The position numbers and the translations under genes are program-made. Below, piece after piece: positions 37,011 through 47,755 of a DNA stretch of 64,000 nt (its first letter is position 1; each line of letters begins with the position of its first letter). The stretch comes from Diatrype stigma. Taxonomy: Eukaryota > Ascomycota > Sordariomycetes > Xylariales > Diatrypaceae. The stretch is from positions 434,001 through 498,000 of the forward strand of contig JAKJXP020000018.1 of the NCBI GenBank assembly GCA_022225965.2, written 5' to 3'. The notes beneath the pieces were generated by a model. It saw only the letters and a list, made by a program, of their open reading frames with translations. It was not told where the DNA came from and ran no database searches.

Positions 37011-38562
37011 CTAAATAGAATCTTCGTATCTCATCGACCGGTTGAGGCCTGCCTCAGCCCACCATTCATCAGGGATGTCCTGTCTCGAGGCAAGCCCTCG
37101 GACGATTCTATGCATACCGGAGAGCCAGTCTGGACGGTCGTTTCCCTCCTCGCGCGCGGTCGGTTCAAACATCAGGTCAGCCGCGACATCGGCATATGAT
37201 CGTCGGCCAGGGGGGGTAGGTCTTCGAGAGGATGCCGTACGTCGAAGCTCTGCGTCTTCGTCGTTTTCGCTCTCGTCAAACTCATGATCGCATGGAGGCT
37301 CGGTCTCTTCATCCGGGTTTGTCATCGACGTATTCACAGACGTGTTTGCAGAGGTGTTCCGGGAAGCTGCTGCCGAGGCTGTTGTAGAAGCGAAAGAGGA
37401 GCCGACACTCGGAGGCTGCGGGTCAGGCGTCATAGTGGACTGTAAAGTATCCCATGCACTATCATCCGGGGTGAGGCTTCGGTCACGATCGCCCAAACCA
37501 TCTACATATCGGACATGCTGGCCTTGTCGTATGTAACGAGCTGGCAGACGGGGTACTAACTCAAGCCCTCGCGGAGAGATACGTGCGCGATACCCTTCTG
37601 AATCTCGGGCCAATGGAGAAGGACGTCTGCCCACGCCTATATGATAGGGGGGCGGGTCGCCGCCACGAGACATGGTATATGGGGGCGTAGATACTCCTCC
37701 AGTCTGGCGCCACTATACCTGGTCAGCGGATATGTTTTTAGGGGGTTTTTGCTTGCAGGTTACACGGCCTAGCCTCAATGACTGCACCTAGATGAGGTAT
37801 GGAGTACTTACGGCTTGGCGGATTGGCTGGATTATGGGGGTGTCATCTGACTCTTCTGCCGGAGAATCGAGGGGCAAGAGATCGGTGGTCCACTCTATAT
37901 AGGACGGGCGGGAACGGGAATCCGATCTGCGAAGTTCATGATCACCAGTAGATTGGGATCTATCAACCTGGATAGTGTCATGTCTTTCCAGCCTTCTTCG
38001 TCTTCGACGCTCACGGATGAGATTCTCTAACTCTTCTGAATGCGCGGCGGAGGAAGCATCTTCTGCAAGAGCTCTGGTGTCAAGAAGTCTGGAGTTAACC
38101 AGACCCTGAGAGTTGTTGCTGTTGTCGTGGTCTTCAAGCACCGAGAGCAAGCGGAGGCGATGCTCACGGGTCTCATGAAGCTGGCGTCGGCGCTCGGAGC
38201 GGTGGTGAGGTGATCGCGGCGCACGGCGGATCGGTGATCGTGATTGCGCGGGGTCCGCAGGATTCTTTGCGCCAGGCTTGGAAGGGATGTCGGACTCGAC
38301 AGGGGCAACGAACAACCTGCAGGGAAACGGATAAGTTCAATGCCATATTATGAGGATTTGCGATTTATATTGTTATCTGCAGTTGCTTAAAAACATAACA
38401 TTACATCTCTTGGGATTGATTAAGATTGCACGCTTTTAGAGTCTACTATTGCAATACGCGATACCGATAAGGGCGCGTCATGGTACAGTAGGCACGGATG
38501 TATGTGTGATGAACCCAGTAACTAGAAGATGGCTAGGAGATGTCAACTTACGGAAGGCCCAT
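37011..38562 (-). CDS. Fungal protein of unknown function, Arg/Ser-rich
   Basis: Three exons (38562-38552, 38316-37812, 37712-37011) join in phase to 405 residues. The first coding exon is only 11 nt (Met-Gly-Leu-Pro start) with a GTAAGT donor. The protein is largely disordered: a basic helical stretch (RRRRRRLERHD, about residue 120), Pro/Tyr-rich PPYTMSRGGDPPPYH near 180, a block reading ARYIRQGQHVRYVDGLGDRDRSL near 220, a Ser/Thr/Asn linker and a C-terminal WLSGMHRIVRGLASRQDIPDEWW near 370-395 that looks like a conserved folded module. No signal peptide or membrane segment is present. I do not recognise a characterised family. It is divergent from dihydrofolate synthase with 1.3 kb between the starts. 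Confidence 0.75.
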
Positions 38563-39850
38563 TTTAATGTTCCTATTGGCAGATGTGAAACTTGTTGGAT
38601 GTGGTGAAGGTGAGCGCAGCGGGATGCGATTGGAGATGAGATGCAGCGGTCGCGTGGGCGCGTGTTATGTGAGTCTGTGTGCACACGGATAGTAGAACCA
38701 GGAAGGTCGACAATCAGGTAGCAACAACTCCAGGGATCTGGCGACCGGGAGTGTGAATGGTGAACTATGTAGGTAAGCCGTGCAGTGCAACCGCCACCAG
38801 CTTAGGACATGGAAATGATGTCAAGGCGCAATGCTGGAAATTAGCGACCGGAAGGAAAGAAAGAAAGAGAAAAAAAGAGTAAAGTCGTATTTCGACGATG
38901 CGACCGTGTGCAACCCAGTTGAAATACCTATTCACTGGTGGTATTGCGGGGGCAAACCGGTTGAAGTTGGTCGAATTCAAGATGATGAAAGTTAAGGTTG
39001 GTTGATTGATTGATGATTCGATTGATGGTGGAGGAAAAAAACAAGTCGGAGTATCTCAAGGGCTGAAGGGGAAGGGGTTAACGAATGCTTTTGGCCGGTC
39101 GACGGGGCTGCACCTGTCGCATTGCTTTAGTTGCTCCTCCTTGCTCCTCCTGCCCCCATGGTTGGGTCTCCCTCTCTGGCTGTTCTTCTACTCTGGCAGT
39201 CTGGCCCCATCCCAGCCATCCCCATGTCCCCGCCGTAATGCAAGCCCGAGCCATGCGCGGCATCGATTGGCCCGTGTGCCCGCGTGCCCGCGTGCCCGTG
39301 TGTCCCAAGATCCCTGTTTCTTCCCTGCCCCGCTCTCAATCTTTTGATGTTCTGGAAATACTGCGCAGCTGCTAGGGTATCCAGTCACTGACTACTGATC
39401 TTCCTTGTCTCTAACATCGTAATAAGAGTATTTTCTTAACAGCTTTTTATCTACTATATACTTCCAGATATCCAAACTTCCTCGAAACGGGCCCTGAATA
39501 CCTAGGTACATTAGGTAAACAGACCCATGCCTTGCTAGTGGGTTGGGGGACTCTAGTTGTCAGCCTACCAACGACTTCATAGAGATTGACAGGCTGAGAT
39601 CTGCCTAACTATACCCAGGTATCACTAGCATCAGATGTAGGAAGGCCAAGGCAACTACGTGTGAGTAGACCTCTTTGAAGTTGTGACTCATTATATCAAC
39701 AAACAGCACAGCACAGCACAACACATCCACAAACACCAACAAGATTGTGCCTCCTAGTTTCATGACTTGACAATTCACCTTCACACAGGCACCTCTAGCA
39801 GTGCCAAGAGGCACACTACCTCTGACAAGGAGACCGGTGTAGCAAGCACC
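38563..39850. other. Divergent spacer before dihydrofolate synthase
   Basis: 1.3 kb between divergent starts. It carries GATT repeats near 39000-39025, a TACCTAGGTA palindrome at 39499-39508 and a CA-rich leader (GCACAGCACAGCACAACAC) near 39704-39725. No gene is seen. Confidence 0.55.
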
Positions 39851-41074
39851 ATGATTGATCTAGGTCTGGCGCGTATAGCCGCTCTGTTGAAGCATACGCC
39901 GCAGACATGGAAAGCCATACATGTTGCTGGAACAAACGGGAAGGGTTCGATATGTGCCTACCTGACAGCCATGCTTCGCGCCAAGGGCATCACTTGCGGC
40001 AGGTTTACTTCTCCGCACCTAGTCGACAGGTGGGACTGTATCACAGTTGGTGATGGGGCTGTGTCTGAAGCCAAATTCCGCCATTTCGAGGACATGGTCA
40101 AGAAGAGGAATGAAGACCAAGGCCTCGGAGCGAGCGAGTTCGAACTCCTGACCGCTACTGCTTTCGAAATTTTCGAGGCGGAGAAGATCGAGGTCGGGGT
40201 CATCGAAGTAGGCCTCGGCGGCAGACTTGACGCAACCAACGTCCTGAAGCAAAAGTCTGTCACAGTAATCTCTAAGATCGGGCTTGACCACCAGTCGTTC
40301 CTAGGCACCACCCTGGAAGAGATCACTCTCCAGAAAGCAGGAATCATGCGAGCAGGGGTGCCTTGTGTCGTAGATGGTAGCAATCCTAAGTCCGTACTAG
40401 ACACTATCAAGGAACACAGCACTGCCAGCGGGACACCGGTCAAATTTACAGGGCCGGAATCTAGCGAGCTGGTACGTGAAATCCAGGACAAGCTAGAGCC
40501 CCATCAGCGCCAAAATCTTGCGTCTGCACACGAAGCCTTTCGACTAGTATATCCTCAGCATGCCAATGACACAAGAATACTAGCTCAGGCCATCGGAGAT
40601 ACGGTGTGGCCGGGCCGACTGCAGTCCATTGGCATTGGAAGTCTTACCGGGAGAAAGAATCCTGTGCTCCTCGACGGGGCCCATAATCCCCAGTCGGCCG
40701 AGGTTCTTGCAGCTTATATTGACAAAAACCTGAGAACTGGCGACAAGCCGGTGACTTACGTTCTTGCAGCTTCCGACGGCAAAGACCTCACGAATATCTT
40801 AGGCCTCTTATTACGCCCTCAAGATAACGCTGCGTCTGTTGAGTTCGGCCCGGTTGATGGAATGCCCTGGGTCAAGCCGATGGGGACAGCCAGTATACTC
40901 GGTATGGCCAGTGACTACGGTGTTGCGGCCGCCTCTCTGTTCGATGCACAGGCAAACGTCCAGTCTGCACTTGAGTGGGCAACTCGCACGTCCAACGAGG
41001 GGCCTCTTGTCATTGCGGGTAGCCTCTATTTAGTCTCAGATATACTAAGGGCATTGAGATCTACGACAGAATAA
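39851..41074 (+). CDS. fol3: Dihydrofolate synthase (FOL3-type, Mur ligase family)
   Basis: One exon encodes 407 residues. The start MIDLGLARIAALLKHTPQTWKAIHVAGTNGKGS is characteristic; the ATP P-loop is GTNGKGS (27-33). Further landmarks are TSPHLVDRWDCI, the GLGGRLDATNV block, KIGLDHQSFLGTT, EITLQKAGIM and VLLDGAHNPQSAEVL. The enzyme ligates glutamate to dihydropteroate to make dihydrofolate in folate synthesis. Length and start match the fungal FOL3 group rather than the longer polyglutamate synthases (MET7). A start further upstream would need a non-ATG codon, so 39851 is used. The stop overlaps an AATAAA-type poly(A) sequence. The DUF218 gene follows in the same direction after 209 bp. 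Confidence 0.9.
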   Translation: MIDLGLARIAALLKHTPQTWKAIHVAGTNGKGSICAYLTAMLRAKGITCGRFTSPHLVDRWDCITVGDGAVSEAKFRHFEDMVKKRNEDQGLGASEFELLTATAFEIFEAEKIEVGVIEVGLGGRLDATNVLKQKSVTVISKIGLDHQSFLGTTLEEITLQKAGIMRAGVPCVVDGSNPKSVLDTIKEHSTASGTPVKFTGPESSELVREIQDKLEPHQRQNLASAHEAFRLVYPQHANDTRILAQAIGDTVWPGRLQSIGIGSLTGRKNPVLLDGAHNPQSAEVLAAYIDKNLRTGDKPVTYVLAASDGKDLTNILGLLLRPQDNAASVEFGPVDGMPWVKPMGTASILGMASDYGVAAASLFDAQANVQSALEWATRTSNEGPLVIAGSLYLVSDILRALRSTTE

Positions 41075-41283
41075 ATACAAGCACAAATCTTGAAATAAAA
41101 TAAACTCACCCCGTCGGTATGAAATGCTCTAGTATTAGGTAGGCACTTACTATGAACGCGATCACGGGGTTATGCGCTAAGCGCAACTATGCATATGTCG
41201 ATTGAGAACCTCAACAGGACCATGCCCGCGTTTCCCACCAAACTCTCTTCAACCAAGCATAAGTAAACAAAAACATATAAAAT

Positions 41284-42230
41284 ATGTCGTCGGCAAACAA
41301 CCACCTGATCATCGTTTGTTGCCATGGGATCTGGAAAGGTGGGCCCAGTCGTGGTTTTGATGAAAACGAGTGGCTCATTGCCGGTTTCCAAAGTGGTGAA
41401 ACCCCCACCTTCATCGAGCACATCAAGGCAGGACTTCGCGAATTAAGAGATGATGAGAAGGCATTGTTGATGTTCTCCGGGTATGTCGCTATTGCTTCTG
41501 CTTTCCGTCTATCATTGCAGCATTCCCCCCCCACCCCTTTTTTTTTCTCACTCTTTGATATGTCGTACACCCTGATCTTCGCCAACGGAAAGCTCCGATG
41601 CTCGAAACCTACCCAGTTCCGTTACATGCATTTCTGACTATAGTCTACTACACCAGGGGGCCAACAAGGGCGGAGACCCAATTGTCAGAAGCGAAGAGCT
41701 ACGCCAACCTCGCGGCCGCGAACGCCTTCTTCGGCCTCATCCCCGAGGCGGCGGCGGCAGCCTCCAGAGTGGTCTGCGAAGAGCGCGCGCTAGACTCCTA
41801 CGCCAACGTGCTCTTCTCCCTGGTCCAGTTCTGGCGGGACCACGGGGGCGCGTGGCCCGCGCGCCTCACGATCGTGAGCCACGCGTTCAAGCGCGAGCGG
41901 CTCGTCGACTGCCACTGCGGCGCCATCGGGTTCCCCCTGGACCGCGTCGCTTTCGTCGGGATCGACCCGCCCGGTATGGTCGATGGGACCAACGAGGCGG
42001 CGGCGAAGGGCGTGGCACAGGCAGCCACGCAGTGGATGGAAGATCCTCACGGGAAGGGAGAGACTTTGTCGGGCAAGCGGAGGAAACGGAATCCGTGGGG
42101 AACCTCGCAGCTCCTATTCCGCAGTGACGAGGAGCGAAAGCGGAGCGGTGTGCTATCGGAGGTCTACGAAGACGGCCAGGAATACCTCAGTCAAGGCGCG
42201 CGGCAGCCCTGGTGGTCTCGCAGCCCGTAG
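41284..42230 (+). CDS. DUF218 (YdcF-like) family protein
   Basis: Two exons (41284-41480 and 41657-42230) join in phase to 256 residues; the 176-bp intron is the largest of the short-gene introns here and contains a T run. The N terminus [16 protein letters not shown] (5-20) is the first strand and loop, [22 protein letters not shown] (about 64-86) is the conserved DUF218 core with the FSGG and E..SY..A motif, and [18 protein letters not shown] (about 143-160) is the second core block. No membrane segment is seen. The molecular function of this family is not established; bacterial YdcF binds S-adenosylmethionine, and I do not extend that to this protein. The gene ends 55 bp from the converging hydrolase gene. 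Confidence 0.82.
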
Positions 42231-42285
42231 TATAGTATTATATGATCATGCGTCTATTTAAAAGACTATTGAACCCCCTGTCTAA

Positions 42286-43587
42286 TTATATCTTCGCCGA
42301 AGCCCCCTTGTTCTTCTCGTCCGCCAGGGCAACAGTATCCACAATGAACCGCACGGCATCCTTCTTCATCGCGATGTCGAACGCGTGGCCCACCCCGGCG
42401 TAAACATTGTCCTCCACGTAGACGTCGCCGTCGCGGTACCACGTGTCCACGGCGTCCTTGAAGAACTCGAGGAACGGCGTGGCGACGGCGTAGGGCACGA
42501 GCTTGTCGGCCCCGCCCGACAGGATCTGGAACCGCTTGCCGCGGACCTTGGCGTCCAGCAGCGGCCGCAGGCGCTCGTGCTCGGCCGCCGTCGTGGGGAT
42601 CGGCGCCACCTCGCCGGCCCCGAACAGGATCCCCTTCGGGTCGTACTTCTGGCACGCCCGCACCAGCGCCTCCGGGAAGTCCTTGCTGCCCAGGAACGAG
42701 GCGCCCTCGTCGCCCGTGTACGTCGGGAGCTTCGACTTGCGCGCGCGGTCCTTGAGGAGGCCTGTCGTTTCGTTTTTCCAACAGTGCCCGGTCAGCATGG
42801 CGTTCTCTACATCCTAGGACTCGGGTAAGGGGGGCGGGGTCTTCTTTCTCCGACATCCACTTGCGATTAAAGGGACTAGATTAGACTAGGTAGGGAACTT
42901 ACGCATGTAGTCTGGGCACCCGATCACGATGACGCCCGCCGTGACCCTCGGGTCCGCGAAAAGCAGCTGCCAGGTGCTGTGCCCGCCCAGGCTGATCCCT
43001 AAAACAAGATGCTGGTCGATCTGCCGCCGCCGCGACTGCCGCTGGCTCGCCTCTGCATCACCGGCACCGTCACCGCCGGCAGGGAGCGGCGACGGCGTGG
43101 GGAGCGCCCCGGGCCCGTCGCCCGCGCCGAACAGGTGGCCCTCCAGGACATCGATGAGGTGCACGGTATCGCTGACGGTGCCCGACACGGTCCCGAGCAT
43201 GTCCTGGGCGTGGGTGGCGTTGCCGCGGTTCCAGGACTGGTTGGCGCGCGAGTCGACCTCGCGTGTGCCGTGGTTGCGCTGGTCGAACGCGACGGCGATG
43301 AGGCCGCGGGGATTGTTGCTGCTGCTGCTGCTGCTCGTCTGCTGTTGCCGGTGGTTGTGCGCCGACAGAGCGAGGTTCGCCGTCTCTGCCATGTCTTCCT
43401 TCTTCTTCAGTCGCGGGTGGTGCAGCCACAGACACGAGATGGATGTCGCGGTGGCCGGCAGCTCCGCTAGCCCGTAGATGTCGACCATCAGTCCGGCGAT
43501 GGCGAGCGTGGTGCTCGAGACCGCCGCCACGGCCGGAGCGGTGTCCTCCGGGGCTCCGGCGGCGAACACGCTTGCTTCTTCCGCCAT
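42286..43587 (-). CDS. Alpha/beta hydrolase
   Basis: Two exons (43587-42903 and 42806-42286) join in phase to 401 residues. The nucleophile elbow is GISLGG (Ser199), the oxyanion-side block is AVAFDQRNHGTREVD (about 97-111), a candidate acid is the Asp in SGGADKLVPY, and the catalytic His lies in GVGHAFD (His369). Low-complexity insertions (Gln/Ser-rich at about 83-90, Gly/Ala-rich at about 160-180) break the domain. No signal peptide is seen. Similar fungal proteins hydrolyse small esters, but the substrate is unknown. The splice acceptor was chosen at GATGTAG, because the nearby CCTAG would break the frame. Confidence 0.82.
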
Positions 43588-44686
43588 TGCTGTCGTTTCG
43601 GCGTTGTTCGGCTCGTGCGGGGTAGCTGGCTAGCGGTGGTGGAGATGGCGGTGTTCAATGTTCACCCAGATGGCGCGGACCAGTGGCAGTGGGTGGAAGC
43701 GGATAAGTACGTAGCCAGGGTATATTCTTGGCTTGTCTGTTTAGGGGTGCAGGTGAATCAATAATGCTAACTTTACTTGACTGTTCGAGCCTTCGTCCTG
43801 AGGTGCGTCTTTTGATACTCTTGATATAGTACCTTAATTAGTATACTGGTAGTACCTTAACTACATGTACCTATACTATACGAAGGTCGCGGCCAAAAGT
43901 AAGTAGCCTCAGGTACGGCTTGGGACAGTATGGCAAATCTTCAAGCTTGACTGTGTTTAGGCCTAATACGCTGTAATACAGGTAATGCTAGCGCTTCATT
44001 CGCTGAAGCACATCAACTAAGCCCCCTTTGGAAGAAAAGCTTCCGGGGGCATTAGTGCTGAACACTGTATGTTACTGTACTCTGTGGCGTACTGTGGAGT
44101 AGTCTTATCATGGCTACTTACTTTTGGCCGCGACCTTCGTAGGGAGTCTAGTATGCTGCCGGCATCCGGCAACCTGGAAGCATGCTAGGTACATAATCTC
44201 GGATGTTACGTACTCAGTGCCTGAGAATCCCACAGGTATGCACAAGTACGTAAGTACAGGGTAACTAAGCATCACGTCATAAGTATCCGGGCTATGATCA
44301 CGAGTGGGTCGGCGGGGCGTATGAAAACTGGGGTAAAGTCGTAGGTAGGAGGTCGGTACCTCTGTATTAATTTGGAAGTCTGGATTGTACATGATCGTAT
44401 CAACAACAGCATCATAATCCCGGTTGGGAAGGATTCTCCAATTGTATGCCTCCTCGACCTTGTGTTCGGCTTCACCTACCTACCTAGGTAGGCAGCCTAG
44501 CTATGTAGGCACTCTGCAAAAAGGTACTCAGAAATATAGCATTCTCTCATAGTGATATTTCAGCCTTTTCTGCCGTGGGACAGTCTCAACTTTGGGCTAC
44601 CGGAGAGCTGCGTACACGTGCTCCTGCACCTTTCCGTGGCATCTGAAGCGTTGGTTTGATGCATCGCTGTCCTCGAAGCCAACACG
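43588..44686. other. Spacer containing a MITE
   Basis: Apart from the MITE at 43881-44139 and a TACCTAGGTA palindrome at 44481-44490, the spacer shows no gene or RNA. Confidence 0.6.
43881..44139. mobile_element. Tc1/mariner-type MITE, 259 bp
   Basis: The ends are perfect 28-bp inverted repeats (43881-43908 and 44112-44139), starting CGAAGGTCGCGG. Both are flanked by TA (43879-43880 and 44140-44141), the target duplication of Tc1/mariner/pogo transposases. The interior encodes nothing and has two hairpins: gcttca/tgaagc at 43993-44009 and a bulged stem at 44021-44050 (gccccc-ttt-ggaag-aaaag-cttcc-gggggc). Non-autonomous elements of this kind are moved by a transposase encoded elsewhere. Identical ends suggest a recent insertion, though a single copy cannot prove mobility. 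Confidence 0.88.
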
Positions 44687-45089
44687 CTACCAACAGTTCA
44701 GGAGACCATACGGGTCGTACTTCCTCTTCGTCGCGAGCAGCGCATCGAAGTTGGGGCCCCACCAGGCTTGCCTCCAGTCTCGGGTGAACAGGTTGACCTC
44801 ATTCGTATAGGCGCCTCCTTCAGGCCCCGTCAGCTCCTCCGAAAGCGTTGTGACCTTCGTGAGTTGGACGAAGCTCTGCGTTCCACGGGAGTGTTATAGC
44901 TCCCGACATACTCCACAGAGCGCTGTACCACGCGGGATGCACTGATGTCCCGTGGCCGTGACCGTGGCCGTGGCCGTGGCCATCGCTGCCACCGCCGTCG
45001 AGATGGCTCTTGCCGATTGGAGTGTCGGCCATAAATGGCATCCCAACTGGGAAGTAGAAGGTTCTTGGGTCGAATCCGAACTGTCTCAT
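44687..45089 (-). pseudogene. 3' remnant of an FAD-linked (berberine-bridge-type) oxidoreductase
   Basis: The tail reads QLTKVTTLSEELTG then GGAYTNEVNLF, DWRQAWWGPNFDALLATKRKYDP and YGLLNCW followed by a stop: this is the C-terminal block of the BBE domain of FAD-linked oxidases. Upstream, in another frame, TSVHPAWYSALWSMSG is the preceding block, so a one-base shift separates them. The FAD-binding N-terminal two thirds is absent, and sequence before about 45090 has no matching frame. A GHG repeat encoded by tandem GGCCAC-type units near 44955-44985 interrupts it. The gene is dead or a fragment; a remote spliced 5' part was sought and not seen. Confidence 0.72.
44955..44985. repeat. Tandem hexanucleotide repeat (GGCCGT-type)
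   Basis: About four units of GTGGCC occur in tandem inside the oxidoreductase remnant and would encode alternating Gly-His. Confidence 0.85.
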
Positions 45090-45935
45090 TTAAAATGAGT
45101 GTCATGATGGACCATTTAGCATTCACGACCGCCGCAGCCCTTGAAACAAGCTTCCAAAGCTAAGAATTGTATCTATATTTAAACCATCAGCTTTACGAGC
45201 TACACTTCTCACCACCACAACTGACTGATAACAACATCCGAAAATACAGTACAAATGTTTTGGGGTATGTTGTTATATTACACCTTTAACAATTGACATC
45301 ATCAAAGGGGCTTTGGTTCTTTGATCGGAATAGGGGCATGGCCCACTATTATTCGTGCTACTTCCCCCTCCCCCCTATGACTGGTAAGTGGTAGGTAAAT
45401 CAGGCCAGCTCAGCTTCATGCATCCTGGTTAGATTACAGTATCGCTCAGAACAGTTCACTAGCCATAAATCAATATCCTCAAAAGCTTCGGTAGGTAGAC
45501 GCCCACATTCCCATAAGCTGGAGTTAAGCCTGCACCCACTTGTCCGAAGTCCGCCCCACCCCGGATAGCCTCTTGTTGATTTGTAATATTATTAGACGAG
45601 GAATGAACAACATCTAGGTTAATATCAGTTTCGAGTAAAGCAAATCAGTCGGCCATAAGGAAAGGGTAGTCGATACTACGATATCTGAGATGCTAAGGTA
45701 TGCTGCCTAGTGATGGCTTCAGCGTCGATCGACCCGGGTTTAAGCTTGTTGCTCCGGCGTTGGCTCGAGTGCTATAGAGTCTTGGATACGACTCGAACAC
45801 AAAGATGAATGTTATAAAAGAGACTCGAGCTTGCCAACTTACAACCTTTGACACTCCTCGATATCATCGACTCTTCACTTCTACAGCACCTAGATCATAA
45901 TCTATCAATAACACCTCTTTACCGAACTCGACAAC
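45090..45935. other. Aldo/keto reductase upstream region
   Basis: No gene is seen. The final 120 bp hold a consensus TATA box and a pyrimidine-rich leader. Confidence 0.55.
45813..45820 (+). promoter_or_regulatory. TATA box of the aldo/keto reductase gene
   Basis: TATAAAAG is a full consensus match, 116 bp upstream of the ATG at 45936. Confidence 0.6.
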
Positions 45936-47303
45936 ATGGCTTTCCAACCTCCTGCTCCTCCCAAGAGTCTTCTTGCCAGACACCGCCTTCTGGCTCCATC
46001 GGCATCAATCCGTGTCAGCCCCCTCTGCTTGGGAGGCATGAGTATGTTCCGCTGAACCCCCGTCCCCTGTTAGCTTCTCCGTAAACTGATTGTCTGACTT
46101 ATTTTACTTTTGAAGGCATTGGGAACGCTTGGTCCTACGGCATGGGGGAATGCACCAAGGAAATGGCGTTCGCGCTGTTCGACACCTTCTATGATCTGGG
46201 CGGCAACTTCATAGATACCGCCAACAGCTACCAGGCCGGTGAAAGCGAGAGGTGGATCGGCGAGTGGATGCAGAAGACCGGTCGCCGACCCGAGATGGTC
46301 ATTGCCACTAAGTATACCATGAGCCTCAAGTCCGGTCATCCCGTCCAGCAGAGCAACTATGGTGGAACGGGTGCGAAGTCGTTACATGTGTCGATTCAGA
46401 ACAGTCTGGAGGCTCTGCAGACTGACTATGTGGACATCGTATGTGCTTTATTGTCCAAAATCCATTCGACGCTTGTCATCTATCTCTCTAACCCCCATTC
46501 TTTCCAGCTTTACGTTCACTTTTGGGACTACGCAACCGAGATCCCTGAACTGATGCACTTCCTGAATGGCCTTATCAATCAGGGCAAGGTCCTGTACCTC
46601 GGTATCAGCGACTCGCCCGCCTGGATTGTCACCAAGGCCAACATGTATGCCCGACAGAATGGCCTCCGCCCTTTCTCGATTTATCAGGGCCGCTATTCTG
46701 CCCAAGAGCGGGACTTGGAGCGGGAGGTCATCCCCATGTGCCAGGCCGAAGGAATGGCGTTCCAGCCATTCGGTGTTCTTGGCGGCGGGTACTTCAAGTC
46801 TCCCGGCACGGAGGACAGCCGTGCCCGAAATGCGCCTCCACCGCTGTTGATTGGTCGCGAGGAACAGGTGTCTAAAGTCTTGGACGCTGTCGCCACGCGC
46901 CACAACGTCCCCATCACCAGTGTTGCTTTGGCATATGTCCTTCAAAAGGTGAGTGATACCCATCCTACCACTTAACCCAGGTATTGTGTATGGCATTGAT
47001 ACCCTGCTCTAGGCTCCTTACGTAGTTCCCGTCCTAGGGGGTCGCAAAGTCGAGCACCTGAAAGCCAACATCGAGGCCCTCAGTCTCGAACTTACTCCTG
47101 AAGACATCCAGGAGATCGAGAAGGGATACGACTTCGAGCTCGGTTTCCCTCACAGTTTCATGAGCATAAATGGTTCTATGATCCGAGGACCCCAGGATAT
47201 CAACATGTTCCCCCTTATGGGGCACTTCGACTATGTCGCGACCCCCAAGGCCATCAAGCCCCACAAGGGAGATCTTGCAACGCCTTGGACGGCTCCGGCT
47301 TGA
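45936..47303 (+). CDS. Aldo/keto reductase, aryl-alcohol dehydrogenase type
   Basis: Four exons (45936-46041, 46116-46438, 46508-46948, 47013-47303) join in phase to 386 residues. The catalytic tetrad is intact: Asp69 and Tyr74 in FIDTANSYQAGESE, Lys101 in VIATKYTM and His147 in LYVHFWDY. The NADPH end includes VPVLGGRKVEHLKANIEAL near 295-313. The overall pattern, with GNFIDTANSYQAGESE and HFWD and a C-terminal SMIRGPQD segment, is that of fungal aryl-alcohol dehydrogenase (AAD) and norsolorinic-acid-reductase-like proteins, which reduce aromatic aldehydes with NADPH in the cytosol. The substrate is unknown; no polyketide genes lie near. It has its own TATA box, suggesting regulated expression. 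Confidence 0.88.
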
Positions 47304-47755
47304 ATGCGGTGCCTTGTTGCTCCTGAAAATGTAGTGCCGGGCGTCTAGCATCCTATACATGAGCCTCGCTTTCTATGCGCCCTTTTTGACCTAGCCTATC
47401 ATATCATAAATAAATATGCTGACTGGCATTTATTACATGAGTACTAGTCTAGACTCTTTTCCTGTGTACGGAAAGTTAAACCCTCATTCCGCAACGACGG
47501 TCGATACTTTTAACACATATTCAAGATTTACTTTCTAACTGCGAGCCTTGAATCAATATGCCGCATGACGAATCACTTGTCCCGGGAAGATATTGTAACG
47601 GTGTCCAATACAGCTAAGATATGTATGGTGGTCATACTTTATAGTATAGAGCCAGCTACCTTCCGTCAAATACCTCTACGGACAACGCGAAACGGTACAT
47701 GACATTGTTGCGTTCCAAAACAGAAAAGATCCCGCAACGACCTCCCAGACAGGCT
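47304..47755. other. Convergent spacer
   Basis: A 452-bp interval between the stops of the reductase and the esterase. It contains an AATAAATA sequence near 47409 that may serve the reductase as a poly(A) signal. Nothing else is seen. Confidence 0.55.

Noticed and set aside
39851..43587. Dihydrofolate synthase, DUF218 protein and hydrolase considered as a functional cluster
   Set aside because: They are adjacent, but the strands differ and no pathway links the three. Close spacing alone is common in fungal genomes.
44080..44140. A protein-coding gene inside the MITE
   Set aside because: The frames there are short, and the paired 28-bp ends with TA flanks explain the sequence better.
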